From NCBI RefSeq assembly GCF_012911845.1, contig NZ_JAAXCU010000048.1, positions 1 to 64,000 of the forward strand: 64,000 bases of DNA. The letters run 5' to 3'. This DNA is from Bacillus sp. RO2. GTDB lineage: Bacteria; Bacillota; Bacilli; Bacillales; Bacillaceae_I. This document shows positions 19,321 to 28,882 of this stretch, piece after piece; position 1 is the stretch's first letter; each line of letters starts with the position of its first letter. A model generated the notes under the pieces. That model made no database searches, was not told the DNA's origin, and saw only the letters and a program-made list of their open reading frames with translations. The position numbers and the translations under genes were made by a program.

Positions 19321-19581
19321 ATGGAAATATTAAAGGTTTCAGCTAAGTCAAACCCAAATTCTGTAGCAGGGGCTTTAGCAGGGGTTTTAAGAGAGCGTGG
19401 GGGTGCCGAAATCCAAGCCATTGGGGCCGGTGCGCTTAATCAGGCAGTAAAGGCGGTTGCCATCGCTCGGGGATTCGTTGCACCAAGTGGAGTGGATTTA
19501 ATCTGTATACCTGCATTTACAGATATTCTGATTGACGGAGAAGAAAGAACGGCCATCAAGTTGATAGTGGAGCCGAGATAA
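19321..19581 (+). CDS. spoVS: stage V sporulation protein S
   Basis: 86 aa, almost invariant Alba-like protein beginning MEILKVSAKSNPNSVAGALA. SpoVS acts in septation control and coat development during sporulation. ATG 19321 follows AAGGAGGAGCTAGAA; an upstream in-frame extension to 19234 lacks an RBS. A possible sigma-H promoter is about 80-105 bp upstream. Confidence 0.97.
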   Translation: MEILKVSAKSNPNSVAGALAGVLRERGGAEIQAIGAGALNQAVKAVAIARGFVAPSGVDLICIPAFTDILIDGEERTAIKLIVEPR

Positions 19582-19596
19582 AAATAATCGTCTACC

Positions 19597-19635
19597 AAAC
19601 CTGTTTGCTTGTATTTGCAAACAGGTTTGTTTTAT
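19597..19635 (+). terminator. terminator after spoVS
   Basis: AAACCTGTTTGC (19597-19608) pairs perfectly with GCAAACAGGTTT (19617-19628), followed by GTTTTATT. Confidence 0.85.
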
Positions 19636-19687
19636 TCTAATTCAATGGTGCAGAATGCATGCTGATTCACTAATGGAGGGGCTGTTC

Positions 19688-20611
19688 TTGAGGATTTTTG
19701 ATGCGCACTGTGATGTGCTATGGAGAATGTGGGAAAATAGAGAGATTTCTTTTAAAGATAGTGAAGTGTTGCATGTAACATGGGACGGATTAAAGAAGTC
19801 TGCTTCAAAGGTGCAATGTTTTGCCTTGTATGTTCCGGAAAAAGTGAGGCAGGAATCAGCTTTTGATGTAGCCTTGGAAATGATTGATCTCTTTTATGAG
19901 GAGATCTTGAACAGATTTCCTAATATGAAACTTGTTACAACCAAAAAGGATATCGCCGAATTGAAAGAAGGACAAATAGGGGCCATTTTGACATTAGAAG
20001 GCTGTGATGCAATAGGAACGGATATAGAAAAACTGAGAACATTGTATCGATTGGGAATCTCGTCAGTAGGGTTAACATGGAATCATGCTAATGCAGTTGC
20101 AGATGGGATCTTAGAAGAAAGAGGAGCTGGGCTAAGTTCATTTGGCAAACAAGTAGTAAAACTGAATAACGACCATTTTATATGGACAGACGTTTCCCAT
20201 CTTTCTGTTAAAGGCTTTTGGGATGTAATGGATTTAGGTGATTACGTGATTGCCTCACATTCCAATTGCAAGGATATTTGTCCTAACCCAAGAAATCTAT
20301 CAGACGAACAAATACAAGCGCTTATTCAAAAGGATGCAGCAATTGGGGTTACCTTTGTTCCTCAATTCTTAACAAGCGATACACAGGCGAGTATTACAGA
20401 TATACTCCGTCATGTGGAACACTTTTGTACACTAGGGGCAGTAAATCATATAGGATTTGGTTCAGACTTTGACGGAATTGATCAGACTGTAAAGAGCTTA
20501 GGGAGAATGGAAGATTATTATCATTTAATAAATAGTTTATTAAAATACTATTCTGAAACAGAAGTAAAAGGTTTTTTGTTTGATAATTTCTTTAAAAGGT
20601 TCCCTAAATGA
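19688..20611 (+). CDS. M19-family (renal-type) membrane dipeptidase
   Basis: 307 aa zinc dipeptidase. Visible: FDAHCDVLW (residues 4-12, metal ligands His and Asp), TLEGCDAIG, VGLTWNHANAVADG, IASHSNCKDICPNPRNL (bridging and second-metal histidines) and GFGSDFDGI near the end. These enzymes hydrolyse dipeptides, including D-residues. TTG 19688 is chosen because ATGGAGGGG lies about 10 bp upstream and the family begins with the FDxHxD motif; ATG 19655 would lack an RBS. It lies between spoVS and korAB. Substrate unknown. Confidence 0.9.
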   Translation: MRIFDAHCDVLWRMWENREISFKDSEVLHVTWDGLKKSASKVQCFALYVPEKVRQESAFDVALEMIDLFYEEILNRFPNMKLVTTKKDIAELKEGQIGAILTLEGCDAIGTDIEKLRTLYRLGISSVGLTWNHANAVADGILEERGAGLSSFGKQVVKLNNDHFIWTDVSHLSVKGFWDVMDLGDYVIASHSNCKDICPNPRNLSDEQIQALIQKDAAIGVTFVPQFLTSDTQASITDILRHVEHFCTLGAVNHIGFGSDFDGIDQTVKSLGRMEDYYHLINSLLKYYSETEVKGFLFDNFFKRFPK

Positions 20612-20718
20612 GAGGGGAATTAAGCGGTTTTCAGCCTATGAATTGTACTGTTAAAATATCCAAATTTTTCGAAAGAAATTAATTCAAAGACTTGTATTTT
20701 TAAATAATTAGGTCTACA

Positions 20719-20733
20719 ATGAAAGCGTTTAGT
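20719..20733 (+). promoter_or_regulatory. cre-like site upstream of korA
   Basis: ATGAAAGCGTTTAGT fits WTGNAANCGNWNNCW at 14 of 15 positions (G for the conserved C). It is 130 bp before korA. CcpA control of 2-oxoacid oxidation would fit its metabolic role but is inferred. Confidence 0.4.
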
Positions 20734-20806
20734 ACATATTCAGCGGTTTTTTTATGTCTGATTTATATTTAATAGGTAACTTCTAGTTATATAATGGGAA
20801 TAATGC

Positions 20807-20822
20807 TACAATAAATATTGTA
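20807..20822 (+). promoter_or_regulatory. 7-2-7 inverted repeat upstream of korA
   Basis: TACAATA-AA-TATTGTA lies 43 bp before the korA start. It follows a TATAAT at 20790-20795 that could be a -10. It is suitable for an operator, but the factor is unknown. Confidence 0.35.
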
Positions 20823-20864
20823 CAAAATTCTGAAAACGAACGTAGTTAAAGGGGTGTAAGGCAC

Positions 20865-22601
20865 ATGATCAATCAACTTTCATGGAAAGTTGGAGGGCAA
20901 CAGGGGGAAGGTATCGAAAGTACTGGTGAGATATTCTCCATTGCATTAAATCGTTTAGGCTATTACTTATATGGTTATCGCCATTTTTCTTCTCGTATTA
21001 AAGGTGGACATACGAACAACAAAATTCGTGTGAGTACGACTCAGGTCCGTTCAATTTCTGACGACCTTGATATATTAGTAGCGTTCGACCAAGAAACAAT
21101 CGACGTAAACTATCATGAGCTCCGCGAAGGTGGAGTGGTAATTGCAGATGCAAAGTTTAAACCAAGCATACCTGAAGATGGGGTAGCTACATTGTATGCT
21201 GTACCATTTACCGAGATTGCTACGGAACTTGGAACTTCATTGATGAAGAACATGGTTGCAGTCGGAGCTTCTAGTGCCATCCTTGATTTAGATGCGGAAG
21301 CATTCCGTGAAGTGGTACAAGAAATTTTCGGTCGCAAAGGTGAATCCATAGTTGAGAAAAACATGGATGCAATCCGAGCAGGTGTTCAGTTTATTAAAGA
21401 TCAAGCTGAAAGTGTAGAAACAATGCAGCTTGCAAAAGCAGATGGTAACAAACGACTGTTCATGATTGGAAATGATGCGATTGCATTGGGTGCTGTAGCT
21501 GCTGGCTCCCGTTTTATGCCGGCATACCCAATTACTCCAGCATCTGAAATTATGGAATACTTAATTAAAAAGCTTCCAAAATTCGGTGGAACCGTTATTC
21601 AAACGGAAGATGAGATTGCTGCTTGTACAATGGCGATTGGCGCAAACTATGCAGGAGTCCGTACATTGACTGCATCAGCAGGCCCTGGACTATCCTTAAT
21701 GATGGAAGCAATCGGACTTTCCGGTATGACAGAAACACCACTAGTAGTCGTAGACACGCAACGTGGCGGACCAAGTACAGGGTTACCGACTAAAATTGAG
21801 CAGTCAGACCTTATGGCGATGATTTATGGTACACATGGTGAAATTCCTAAAGTGGTTATGGCTCCGAGTACAGTACAAGAAGCTTTCTACGATACAATTG
21901 AAGCATTTAACATTGCAGAAGAATATCAAGTACCGGTAATTCTTCTGACAGATCTACAATTGTCCCTTGGGAAGCAATCTGTAGAAGCATTAGATTACAA
22001 AAACATTGAGATCAGACGAGGAAAGCTGGATATTAACCAGGAGATTCCTGCATCTGACGATAAAGCATATTTCAAACGTTATGAAGTAACAGAAGATGGC
22101 GTTTCTCCTCGTGTCCTTCCGGGCATGAAAAACGGTATACATCACGTTACAGGTGTAGAACACGAAGAGACTGGTAAACCTTCTGAGGTTGCTGCGAATC
22201 GACAAGCACAAATGGACAAGCGCCTTCGTAAGTTAAATAACCTTAAATTCAACACGCCAGTTCATGTTAATGCAAAACATGAAGAAGCAGATGTACTGCT
22301 TGTAGGTTTTAACTCGACTCGCGGGACGATTGAAGAGGCAATGGAAAGATTGGAGAAGGATGGTGTGAAAGCTAACCACGCACAAATCCGCCTTATCCAC
22401 CCATTCCCGACAGAGGAAATCGCACCACTTGTTAAAGCGGCCAAAAAAGTTATTGTTGTGGAGTACAACGCTACGGGACAACTTGCTAACATCCTGAAAA
22501 TGAATGTAGGCGAGCATGAAAAAATCCGTAGTCTCTTGAAGTATGATGGGGATCCATTCTTACCGAAAGAAATCCACACAAAATGCAAGGAGTTGTTATA
22601 A
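20865..22601 (+). CDS. korA: 2-oxoacid:acceptor (ferredoxin) oxidoreductase, alpha subunit
   Basis: 578 aa. It has a fused gamma domain at the N-terminus (residues 1-190, VGGQQGEGIESTGEIFS) followed by the alpha pyrimidine-binding domain (GNDAIALGAVAAGSRFMPAY, PITPASEIMEYL, TEDEIAACTMAIGANYAG). With KorB it decarboxylates a 2-oxoacid, most likely 2-oxoglutarate, to its acyl-CoA using ferredoxin. B. subtilis lacks this pair but several other Bacillaceae have it. ATG 20865 follows AAAGGGGTGTAAGG. It abuts korB with no gap. Substrate choice (2-oxoglutarate or pyruvate) cannot be read here. Confidence 0.92.
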   Translation: MINQLSWKVGGQQGEGIESTGEIFSIALNRLGYYLYGYRHFSSRIKGGHTNNKIRVSTTQVRSISDDLDILVAFDQETIDVNYHELREGGVVIADAKFKPSIPEDGVATLYAVPFTEIATELGTSLMKNMVAVGASSAILDLDAEAFREVVQEIFGRKGESIVEKNMDAIRAGVQFIKDQAESVETMQLAKADGNKRLFMIGNDAIALGAVAAGSRFMPAYPITPASEIMEYLIKKLPKFGGTVIQTEDEIAACTMAIGANYAGVRTLTASAGPGLSLMMEAIGLSGMTETPLVVVDTQRGGPSTGLPTKIEQSDLMAMIYGTHGEIPKVVMAPSTVQEAFYDTIEAFNIAEEYQVPVILLTDLQLSLGKQSVEALDYKNIEIRRGKLDINQEIPASDDKAYFKRYEVTEDGVSPRVLPGMKNGIHHVTGVEHEETGKPSEVAANRQAQMDKRLRKLNNLKFNTPVHVNAKHEEADVLLVGFNSTRGTIEEAMERLEKDGVKANHAQIRLIHPFPTEEIAPLVKAAKKVIVVEYNATGQLANILKMNVGEHEKIRSLLKYDGDPFLPKEIHTKCKELL

Positions 22602-23468
22602 ATGGCAACGTTTAAAGATTTTAGAAATAATGTAAAACCTAACTGGTGCCCTGGTTGTGGAGATTTCTCGGTACAAGCTGCCATTCAACGTGCTGCCGCG
22701 AATGTTGGACTAGAACCTGAAAACCTAGCAGTAGTTTCTGGTATCGGTTGTTCCGGACGTATTTCCGGTTATATCAACTCTTACGGATTCCATGGTATCC
22801 ACGGACGTTCTCTACCTATCGCACAAGGTGTGAAAATGGCGAATAAAGATCTTACAGTTATCGCTTCAGGTGGAGATGGAGATGGATTTGCCATTGGTTT
22901 AGGACATACAATTCATGCTATCCGTCGAAATATCGATGTTACATACATCGTAATGGATAATCAGATTTATGGACTAACAAAAGGCCAAACCTCACCGCGT
23001 AGTGAAGTAGGATTTAAGACGAAATCCACTCCACAAGGTTCCATTGAATCTTCTCTATCTGTTATGGAAATGGCGCTAACAGCAGGTGCAACATTTGTAG
23101 CACAAAGTTTCTCAACAGATTTAAAAGATCTTACTTCCTTGATCGAACAAGGAATCAAGCATAAAGGTTTCTCTTTAATCAACGTGTTCAGCCCATGTGT
23201 TACATATAATAAAGTAAACACATATGACTGGTTTAAAGAAAACTTGACGAAATTGGCTGATATTGAAGGTTATGATGCACATAATAAAGTCTCTGCGATG
23301 CAGACTTTAATGGAGCATAATGGACTGGTAACAGGATTGATCTATCAGAATAAGGATCAGCAATCCTATCAGGATATGGTTCCAAACTATAGTGCAGAGC
23401 CTCTGGCAAAAGCAGACCTTCAGTTAGATGAAGACCAATTCAATGCTTTAGTGAAAGAATTTATGTAA
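22602..23468 (+). CDS. korB: 2-oxoacid:acceptor oxidoreductase, beta subunit
   Basis: 288 aa thiamine-diphosphate subunit. Visible: NWCPGCGDFS (cluster/TPP cysteines, residues 13-22), VVSGIGCSGR, HGIHGRSLPIAQG and the TPP/Mg motif SGGDGDGFAIG...VMDNQIYGLTKGQTSPRS. It begins immediately after the korA stop, with AAGGAG inside the korA end. No C-terminal ferredoxin domain is present, as usual for two-subunit archaeal/Bacillus-type enzymes. Confidence 0.93.
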   Translation: MATFKDFRNNVKPNWCPGCGDFSVQAAIQRAAANVGLEPENLAVVSGIGCSGRISGYINSYGFHGIHGRSLPIAQGVKMANKDLTVIASGGDGDGFAIGLGHTIHAIRRNIDVTYIVMDNQIYGLTKGQTSPRSEVGFKTKSTPQGSIESSLSVMEMALTAGATFVAQSFSTDLKDLTSLIEQGIKHKGFSLINVFSPCVTYNKVNTYDWFKENLTKLADIEGYDAHNKVSAMQTLMEHNGLVTGLIYQNKDQQSYQDMVPNYSAEPLAKADLQLDEDQFNALVKEFM

Positions 23469-23518
23469 CACAAAATCGAAGTCCTGGCTTAGATGCTGGG
23501 GCTTTATTTTAGTTAAAT

Positions 23519-23533
23519 ATGTAAACGCTTACT
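23519..23533 (+). promoter_or_regulatory. cre site upstream of tdh-kbl
   Basis: ATGTAAACGCTTACT matches the CcpA consensus WTGNAANCGNWNNCW at every position. It is 150 bp before tdh, just after korB. CcpA repression of threonine catabolism on preferred sugars is the likely meaning. Confidence 0.65.
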
Positions 23534-23682
23534 TTGCGTTGAAAAAAAGTCTATACTTTTTATCTGACATAATCAGTTGTCCTTCTCCAGTGGACAAATC
23601 GGTTTACACAAATCCTTATAGATGATACACTCTTACTAGTATTTATGAATGTTAGTTTTATTTTTATAAGGGAGTGTTCTCT

Positions 23683-24723
23683 GTGAATGGAAAAATGAAG
23701 GCAATTGTGAAGCATCATCGAGGATATGGTGCAGAACTTCAAATGATAGATATACCAAAAATAAAAGATGATGAAGTCTTAATAAAAGTAAAAGCAACAT
23801 CCATTTGTGGTACGGATGTTCATATTTATACATGGGATGAGTGGTCACAAAGCAGGGTAAACCCTCCTTATGCTTTTGGTCATGAATTTGCCGGAGAAAT
23901 TGTGGAAGTTGGTAGCAAGGTTAATAATGTACAATTAGGCGACCAAGTTTCCGCTGAGACACACATCGTTTGTTACAAATGTCCACAATGTCTAAAAGGG
24001 GACTACCACATTTGTAAAGATACAAAAATTATTGGAGTTGACACACAAGGCTGTTTTGCTGAATATGTCGCTCTTCCTGCGGTAAATGTTTGGAAAAATC
24101 CTAACGATATGCCTTATGATGTTGCTTCTGTACAAGAGCCAATGGGAAATGCGGTTCATACAGTACTTGCAGGCGATGTAACTGGAAAATCTGTAGCTGT
24201 GATTGGTTGCGGTCCTATCGGGATCATGGCTGTTGGTGTTGCAAAGGCAGCAGGTGCTTCACAAGTTATTGCCATTGACTTGAACGAATATCGTTTAGAT
24301 CTTGCAACGAAAATGGGTGCTACCACAGTTATTAATGCGAAAGAAACTAACCCGGTAGAAGAAGTGATGAAGTTGACAGAGGGTCATGGTGTGGAAGTAG
24401 TTTGTGAAATGTCAGGTCATCCTATCGCTATGAACCAAGGCTTCAAAATGATTACAAATGGTGGAAGAGTATCCATCCTGAGCTTACCTGTCCGTCCGGT
24501 AGAGCTCGACATCACAAACGATATTGTTTTCAAAGGGGTTACGGTTCAAGGTATTACAGGAAGAAAAATGTATTCTACATGGCAGCAAGTATCAAGCCTT
24601 CTTAAGTCAGGTCAGGTAGATGTGAAACCGATGATTACCCACCACTTCCCGCTTGAGGAGTTCGAAAAAGGCTTTGATTTAATGATTTCCGGTCAATGTG
24701 GTAAAGTTGTACTGCATCCTTAA
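23683..24723 (+). CDS. tdh: L-threonine 3-dehydrogenase
   Basis: 346 aa zinc medium-chain dehydrogenase that oxidises threonine to 2-amino-3-oxobutyrate with NAD+. Visible: catalytic zinc CGTDVHIY...GHEFAGE, structural zinc cysteines in CYKCPQCLKGDYHIC, and Rossmann VIGCGPIGIMAVG (about residue 170). GTG 23683 is chosen: AAGGGAG at 23667-23673 gives correct spacing, while GTG 23674 touches it. It is co-transcribed with kbl (21-bp gap), which consumes its unstable product. Confidence 0.95.
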   Translation: MNGKMKAIVKHHRGYGAELQMIDIPKIKDDEVLIKVKATSICGTDVHIYTWDEWSQSRVNPPYAFGHEFAGEIVEVGSKVNNVQLGDQVSAETHIVCYKCPQCLKGDYHICKDTKIIGVDTQGCFAEYVALPAVNVWKNPNDMPYDVASVQEPMGNAVHTVLAGDVTGKSVAVIGCGPIGIMAVGVAKAAGASQVIAIDLNEYRLDLATKMGATTVINAKETNPVEEVMKLTEGHGVEVVCEMSGHPIAMNQGFKMITNGGRVSILSLPVRPVELDITNDIVFKGVTVQGITGRKMYSTWQQVSSLLKSGQVDVKPMITHHFPLEEFEKGFDLMISGQCGKVVLHP

Positions 24724-24744
24724 TAGAAAACAGGAGGGGTTAAC

Positions 24745-25923
24745 ATGAAAGGTTTTGAATACTTACAAGAAGAATTAGATCAAATGAAAGAACAAGGTAC
24801 ATTTCGTAAATTAGTACCGTTAGAGTCCGATCAAGGATCCAAAGTTGTGATCAACGGCAAAGAAGTGATTCAGCTATCTTCCAATAACTATCTAGGATTG
24901 ACTACCCATCCTCGTTTAGTGAAAGCTGCCCTAGAAGCTACAGAAAAATACGGTGCCGGGACAGGTTCAGTCCGCACCATTGCCGGGACTTTCACCATGC
25001 ATGAGCAATTAGAAGAAAAACTAGCAAAATTTAAACATACAGAAGCAAGTCTTGTTTTCCAATCCGGATTCACAACAAACCAGGGAGTCCTTTCTGCAAT
25101 CCTTTCTCCTGAAGATGTTGTAATCTCTGATGCATTAAACCATGCCTCCATTATCGATGGAATCCGCTTAACAAAGGCTGCTCGCAAAGTGTACAAGCAT
25201 GTTGACATGGAAGATTTAGAGCGTGCATTAAAAGAATCAAGCGAATATCGCAAACGTCTAATCGTAACGGATGGCGTGTTCTCCATGGATGGAAATATTG
25301 CCCCGCTTGATAAAATTGTCGAGCTAGCTGAAAAGTATGATGCACTTGTAATGGTAGATGATGCGCATGCTTCAGGTGTACTAGGTGAAAACGGCCGTGG
25401 TACCGTCAATCACTTTGGATTGGATGGGCGTGTGCATATCCAAGTTGGTACCTTAAGTAAAGCGGTCGGCGTTCTTGGTGGTTATGTAGCGAGCTCTCGT
25501 TCATTAATTGACTATCTAATTCATAAAGGCCGTCCATTCCTTTTCAGTACTTCTCACCCACCAGCAGTAACTGCTGCATGTGATGAAGCAATCCAAGTTT
25601 TACTTGAAGAGCCTGAACTTATCGAAAAGTTATGGGACAATGCGAAATTCTTTAAAGATGGACTTGTGAAACTAGGCTTTAATACAGGGGAGAGCCAGAC
25701 ACCGGTTACACCTGTTATCGTAGGGAACGAAGCTCTATCTCATAAATTCTCTGATAAATTGTTAGAATACGGTGTTTTTGCCCAAGGTATCGCATTCCCA
25801 ACAGTTGCAAAAGGACTTGCGCGTGTAAGAACAATTGTAACTGCTCAACACTCAAAAGAAGAACTTCAAGAAGCCCTAGACATTTTCGAAAAAGCTGGAA
25901 AAGAATTAGGGATTATTGCGTAA
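24745..25923 (+). CDS. kbl: glycine C-acetyltransferase (2-amino-3-ketobutyrate CoA ligase)
   Basis: 392 aa PLP enzyme of the alpha-oxoamine synthase family. It splits 2-amino-3-oxobutyrate with CoA into glycine and acetyl-CoA. Visible: [39 protein letters not shown], and the PLP lysine in [13 protein letters not shown] (about residue 236). AGGAGGGG precedes ATG 24745. The tdh-kbl pair is conserved; kbl paralogues such as BioF share the fold, so the neighbour decides the call. Confidence 0.94.
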   Translation: MKGFEYLQEELDQMKEQGTFRKLVPLESDQGSKVVINGKEVIQLSSNNYLGLTTHPRLVKAALEATEKYGAGTGSVRTIAGTFTMHEQLEEKLAKFKHTEASLVFQSGFTTNQGVLSAILSPEDVVISDALNHASIIDGIRLTKAARKVYKHVDMEDLERALKESSEYRKRLIVTDGVFSMDGNIAPLDKIVELAEKYDALVMVDDAHASGVLGENGRGTVNHFGLDGRVHIQVGTLSKAVGVLGGYVASSRSLIDYLIHKGRPFLFSTSHPPAVTAACDEAIQVLLEEPELIEKLWDNAKFFKDGLVKLGFNTGESQTPVTPVIVGNEALSHKFSDKLLEYGVFAQGIAFPTVAKGLARVRTIVTAQHSKEELQEALDIFEKAGKELGIIA

Positions 25924-25989
25924 TAACGTAATAATGCAAGTTGCTTTTCAAAATTTGGTGCCAAATGACAGAGTAATACCAATTTAGAG

Positions 25990-26112
25990 AATTGAAGCGG
26001 AAGGCACTCGACTCCGTCGGGAGGTAGCGGTAGACTTGAGACCCCTGAAGCGTTGTGAGGAGGCTCAAGCACCGCCCCGCGGAAAGCGAGTGACTGCAGC
26101 TGAAATGAACGG
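25990..26112 (+). repeat. interspersed element copy D
   Basis: Diverged copy after kbl. Inner arms are CACTCG/CGAGTG in place of the GCAAATGGC pair. It keeps GACTCC..GGGAGG, GCGGTAGACTTGAG with CTCAAGCACCGC, and the GAGGAGGCTC core. Confidence 0.75.
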
Positions 26113-26156
26113 TCAAACTATTCCCGATTAACATCAATTTTAAGAAATAGCAACAG

Positions 26157-26190
26157 CAAGAGAGACACCTCAAAAGTGTCTCTCTTGTTG
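26157..26190 (+). terminator. strong hairpin downstream of kbl
   Basis: CAAGAGAGACAC (26157-26168) pairs perfectly with GTGTCTCTCTTG (26176-26187). The following run is only partly T, so it may be a terminator or an mRNA-end stabiliser. Confidence 0.6.
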
Positions 26191-26258
26191 TGTATCCAAT
26201 ATGTAGGAGCTTTACTGTCACGAAAATATGTAGATTTATGTAAACTTCTCCATATTTA

Positions 26259-26287
26259 TTGTTTAAGAAGCCATAAAATTATATACT
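26259..26287 (+). promoter_or_regulatory. sigma-A promoter of miaB-ricA
   Basis: TTGTTT (26259-26264), 17-bp spacer, TATACT (26282-26287), 55 bp before the miaB start. Confidence 0.6.
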
Positions 26288-26341
26288 ATGTTAATGTGTA
26301 GAGTTTTATGCGCTCTACTTTTCTGGAAAGGAGTTATCACA

Positions 26342-27886
26342 ATGAATGAGAAACAAAGAGTGGAAGCAGGACAAGTAGTCACTGGAAATTCTTCGGACAA
26401 AAAATCCGAAAAGGATTTCAGCAAATACTTTGAGTCTGTTTATGTACCACCTTCCCTAAAAGATGCAAAAAAACGTGGAAAAGAAGAAGTTGCCTACCAA
26501 GACTTTTCTATTTCTGATGAATTTAAAAACCTTGGGGTCGGCAAGAAATTTTATATTCGTACGTATGGTTGTCAGATGAATGAACATGACACGGAAGTAA
26601 TGGCAGGGATCTTCCTTGCGTTAGGATACGAACCGACCTATACAGTGAATGATGCGGATGTAATCCTTTTAAATACCTGTGCGATCCGGGAAAATGCAGA
26701 GAACAAAGTTTTTGGTGAACTAGGACACTTAAAGACTTTGAAAAAATCAAGACCAGGCTTGTTAATTGGTGTCTGCGGCTGTATGTCCCAGGAAGAATCA
26801 GTAGTAAATAAAATATTAAAAACGTACCAGCAAGTTGACATGATCTTCGGTACCCATAATATTCACCGACTTCCTAACATTTTAAAAGATGCATATATGT
26901 CCAAAGAAATGGTGATAGAAGTTTGGTCCAAAGAAGGGGATGTTATTGAAAACCTTCCAAAGAACCGCAAAGGTGAAATTAAAGCGTGGGTAAACATCAT
27001 GTACGGCTGTGACAAGTTCTGTACGTACTGTATTGTGCCGTATACAAGAGGAAAAGAGCGCAGCAGACGTCCAGAGGATATTATCCAAGAAGTGCGTCAC
27101 TTGGCAGCACAAGGTTATAAAGAAATTACCTTGCTTGGGCAGAATGTGAATGCGTACGGCAAAGATTTTGAGGATATGAAGTATGGTCTTGGAGATTTAA
27201 TGGATGAAATCCGTAAAATTGACATTCCTCGAATCCGTTTCACTACAAGTCACCCAAGAGACTTTGATGATCGTTTGGTGGAAGTGCTTGCAAAAGGTGG
27301 CAATCTTCTTGACCATATTCACTTACCAGTTCAATCAGGTAGTTCTGAAGTGTTAAAATTGATGGCACGTAAATATGATAGAGAACGTTACCTTGAGTTA
27401 GTAGGTAAAATTAAAAAGGCAATGCCAAATGCATCATTAACGACGGATATCATTGTTGGATTCCCAAATGAAACGGAAGAACAGTTTGAAGAAACAATGT
27501 CTCTGTATCGTGAAGTGGAATTTGATACAGCATATACTTTCATCTATTCACCACGTGAAGGTACTCCTGCTGCAAAAATGGTAGATAACGTACCTCTTGA
27601 AGTGAAGAAAGATCGCCTTCAACGTCTAAACGCACTGGTGAATGAGATTTCTGCAAAGAAATTAAAAGAGTACGAGGGTAAAGTTGTAGAGGTGTTAGTT
27701 GAAGGGGAAAGTAAGAAAAATCCGGATGTCCTTGCAGGATACACAGATAAAAGTAAACTAGTTAACTTTAAAGCGCCAAAATCTGTCATCGGTAAAATGG
27801 TCAAAGTAAAAGTCGTCAAAGCTAAAACTTGGACATTGGACGGACAATTGGTGGAAGAAGTAGCAGAAGAAGCACTGGAGGTATAA
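26342..27886 (+). CDS. miaB: tRNA-2-methylthio-N6-dimethylallyladenosine synthase
   Basis: 514 aa radical-SAM methylthiotransferase acting on A37 of tRNA after MiaA has added the isopentenyl group. It has an N-terminal extension (1-65), the UPF0004 domain with three cluster Cys ([27 protein letters not shown]), the radical-SAM CxxxCxxC in GCDKFCTYC (about residue 223), and a C-terminal TRAM domain. ATG 26342 follows AAAGGAG; the frame extends upstream to 26288 without an RBS. miaA, the preceding enzyme, is also in the window. Confidence 0.96.
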   Translation: MNEKQRVEAGQVVTGNSSDKKSEKDFSKYFESVYVPPSLKDAKKRGKEEVAYQDFSISDEFKNLGVGKKFYIRTYGCQMNEHDTEVMAGIFLALGYEPTYTVNDADVILLNTCAIRENAENKVFGELGHLKTLKKSRPGLLIGVCGCMSQEESVVNKILKTYQQVDMIFGTHNIHRLPNILKDAYMSKEMVIEVWSKEGDVIENLPKNRKGEIKAWVNIMYGCDKFCTYCIVPYTRGKERSRRPEDIIQEVRHLAAQGYKEITLLGQNVNAYGKDFEDMKYGLGDLMDEIRKIDIPRIRFTTSHPRDFDDRLVEVLAKGGNLLDHIHLPVQSGSSEVLKLMARKYDRERYLELVGKIKKAMPNASLTTDIIVGFPNETEEQFEETMSLYREVEFDTAYTFIYSPREGTPAAKMVDNVPLEVKKDRLQRLNALVNEISAKKLKEYEGKVVEVLVEGESKKNPDVLAGYTDKSKLVNFKAPKSVIGKMVKVKVVKAKTWTLDGQLVEEVAEEALEV

Positions 27887-27889
27887 ACA

Positions 27890-28327
27890 ATGGCAAAATA
27901 TACGAGAGCAGATATAGTAGAAAGAGCAAAAGAATTGGCACAGATGATCGCTGACACGGAAGAAGTAGAATTCTTCAAGCGTGCAGAAGAGCAAATTAAC
28001 GAAAATCAAAAAATTAAAGAAATGGTTGCAAGTGTGAAAAGCTTGCAAAAACAGGCTGTTAACTTCCAGCATTACGGAAAAACAGAAGCATTAAAGAAAA
28101 CAGAAGCGAAGTTAGATGCGCTTTTAGCAGAAATGGATGAGATTCCAATTGTACAAGAGTTCAAAACTTCCCAAACAAACGTGAACGACCTTTTACAATT
28201 AGTATCTTCCTACATCTCCAAAACAGTAACAGATGAAATCATCGTTGCAACTGGAGGAGATGTCCTTCGCGGAGAAACCGGCTCCTACGTAAAAAACACC
28301 ACATACGGTGGAGGAAGCTGTTCATAA
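27890..28327 (+). CDS. ricA: RicA (YmcA), biofilm/RNA-maturation factor
   Basis: 145 aa, predicted all-helical YlbF/YmcA-family protein. In B. subtilis RicA, RicF and RicT form a complex, with iron-sulfur clusters, that assists RNase Y and is needed for biofilm formation, competence and sporulation. Visible: alternating charged helices (residues 10-110) and a tail ending GGGSCS. It starts 3 bp after miaB with an overlapping GGAGG, so it is translated from the same mRNA. Order miaB-ymcA-cotE as in B. subtilis. Confidence 0.93.
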   Translation: MAKYTRADIVERAKELAQMIADTEEVEFFKRAEEQINENQKIKEMVASVKSLQKQAVNFQHYGKTEALKKTEAKLDALLAEMDEIPIVQEFKTSQTNVNDLLQLVSSYISKTVTDEIIVATGGDVLRGETGSYVKNTTYGGGSCS

Positions 28328-28336
28328 TTTTGACTG

Positions 28337-28371
28337 AAAAAGCATGGAAGCTTAATTCCATGCTTTTTCTA
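28337..28371 (+). terminator. terminator after ricA
   Basis: AAAAAGCATGGAA (28337-28349) pairs with TTCCATGCTTTTT (28357-28369). Confidence 0.85.
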
Positions 28372-28391
28372 ATGCAAAAAATATATAATAC

Positions 28392-28492
28392 GGTTGATTT
28401 CCGTTCCAGGCCTTCGCTTTCCTAGGGGCTGACGTGAGCCTCCTCGGCTACGACTGCGGGGTCTCCACCTGTCCCTTCCTCTCCAATCAACT
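28392..28492 (-). repeat. interspersed element copy E, inverted and shortened
   Basis: Reverse-oriented relative of the repeat. Outer arms GTTGATT/AATCAAC can pair. GAGCCTCCTC, GCGGGGTCTCC and CGCTTTCC are the complements of the core segments. It faces copy F only 87 bp away. Confidence 0.7.
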
Positions 28493-28578
28493 TGGTGACT
28501 TCATTTCATTTTAGTGTATTTAACAACATCTGCCCGAGTTAACTGGACGACCATTGACCTGTGGTTTACTTAATTTTC

Positions 28579-28708
28579 AGCTGTGGATTGGAGCAAATGG
28601 CGGAGACTCCAGCGGGGGAGTAACGGTAGCTTGAGACCCCGCAACGAAGTGAGGAGGCTCAAGCACCGTCCCGCGGAAAGCGAAGCCATTTGCGGAAAGG
28701 AACAGCGG
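28579..28708 (+). repeat. interspersed element copy F
   Basis: Near-canonical copy, closest to copy B. It has GCAAATGGC/GCCATTTGC arms, ACTCC..GGAGT, and ACGGTAGCTTGAG with CTCAAGCACCGT. It lies between ricA and cotE. Confidence 0.85.
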
Positions 28709-28796
28709 AGTAGAACGCTTAATAATCTTTTAGGTGGGTTGATTTTGTAAGCTTTTTTTAGCGTCTGCTGCACCTTGTGATTTTTTCAAAAAATAG

Positions 28797-28825
28797 GCAC
28801 ATATCCAGATAAGCTTGCATACAAT
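28797..28825 (+). promoter_or_regulatory. candidate sigma-E promoter of cotE
   Basis: GCACATA (28797-28803), 14-bp spacer, CATACAAT (28818-28825). The -10 is a full match to the sigma-E consensus and the -35 matches 5 of 7. cotE has a sigma-E promoter in B. subtilis. Confidence 0.5.
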
Positions 28826-28882
28826 GAACTATACGTTAATGTGTTAGAAATCATTTAGTTATGCAGCAAATTCAATCTAATC

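Noticed and set aside
24888-25409. 173-codon minus-strand frame within kbl
   Set aside because: Antisense shadow of kbl with no start signal.
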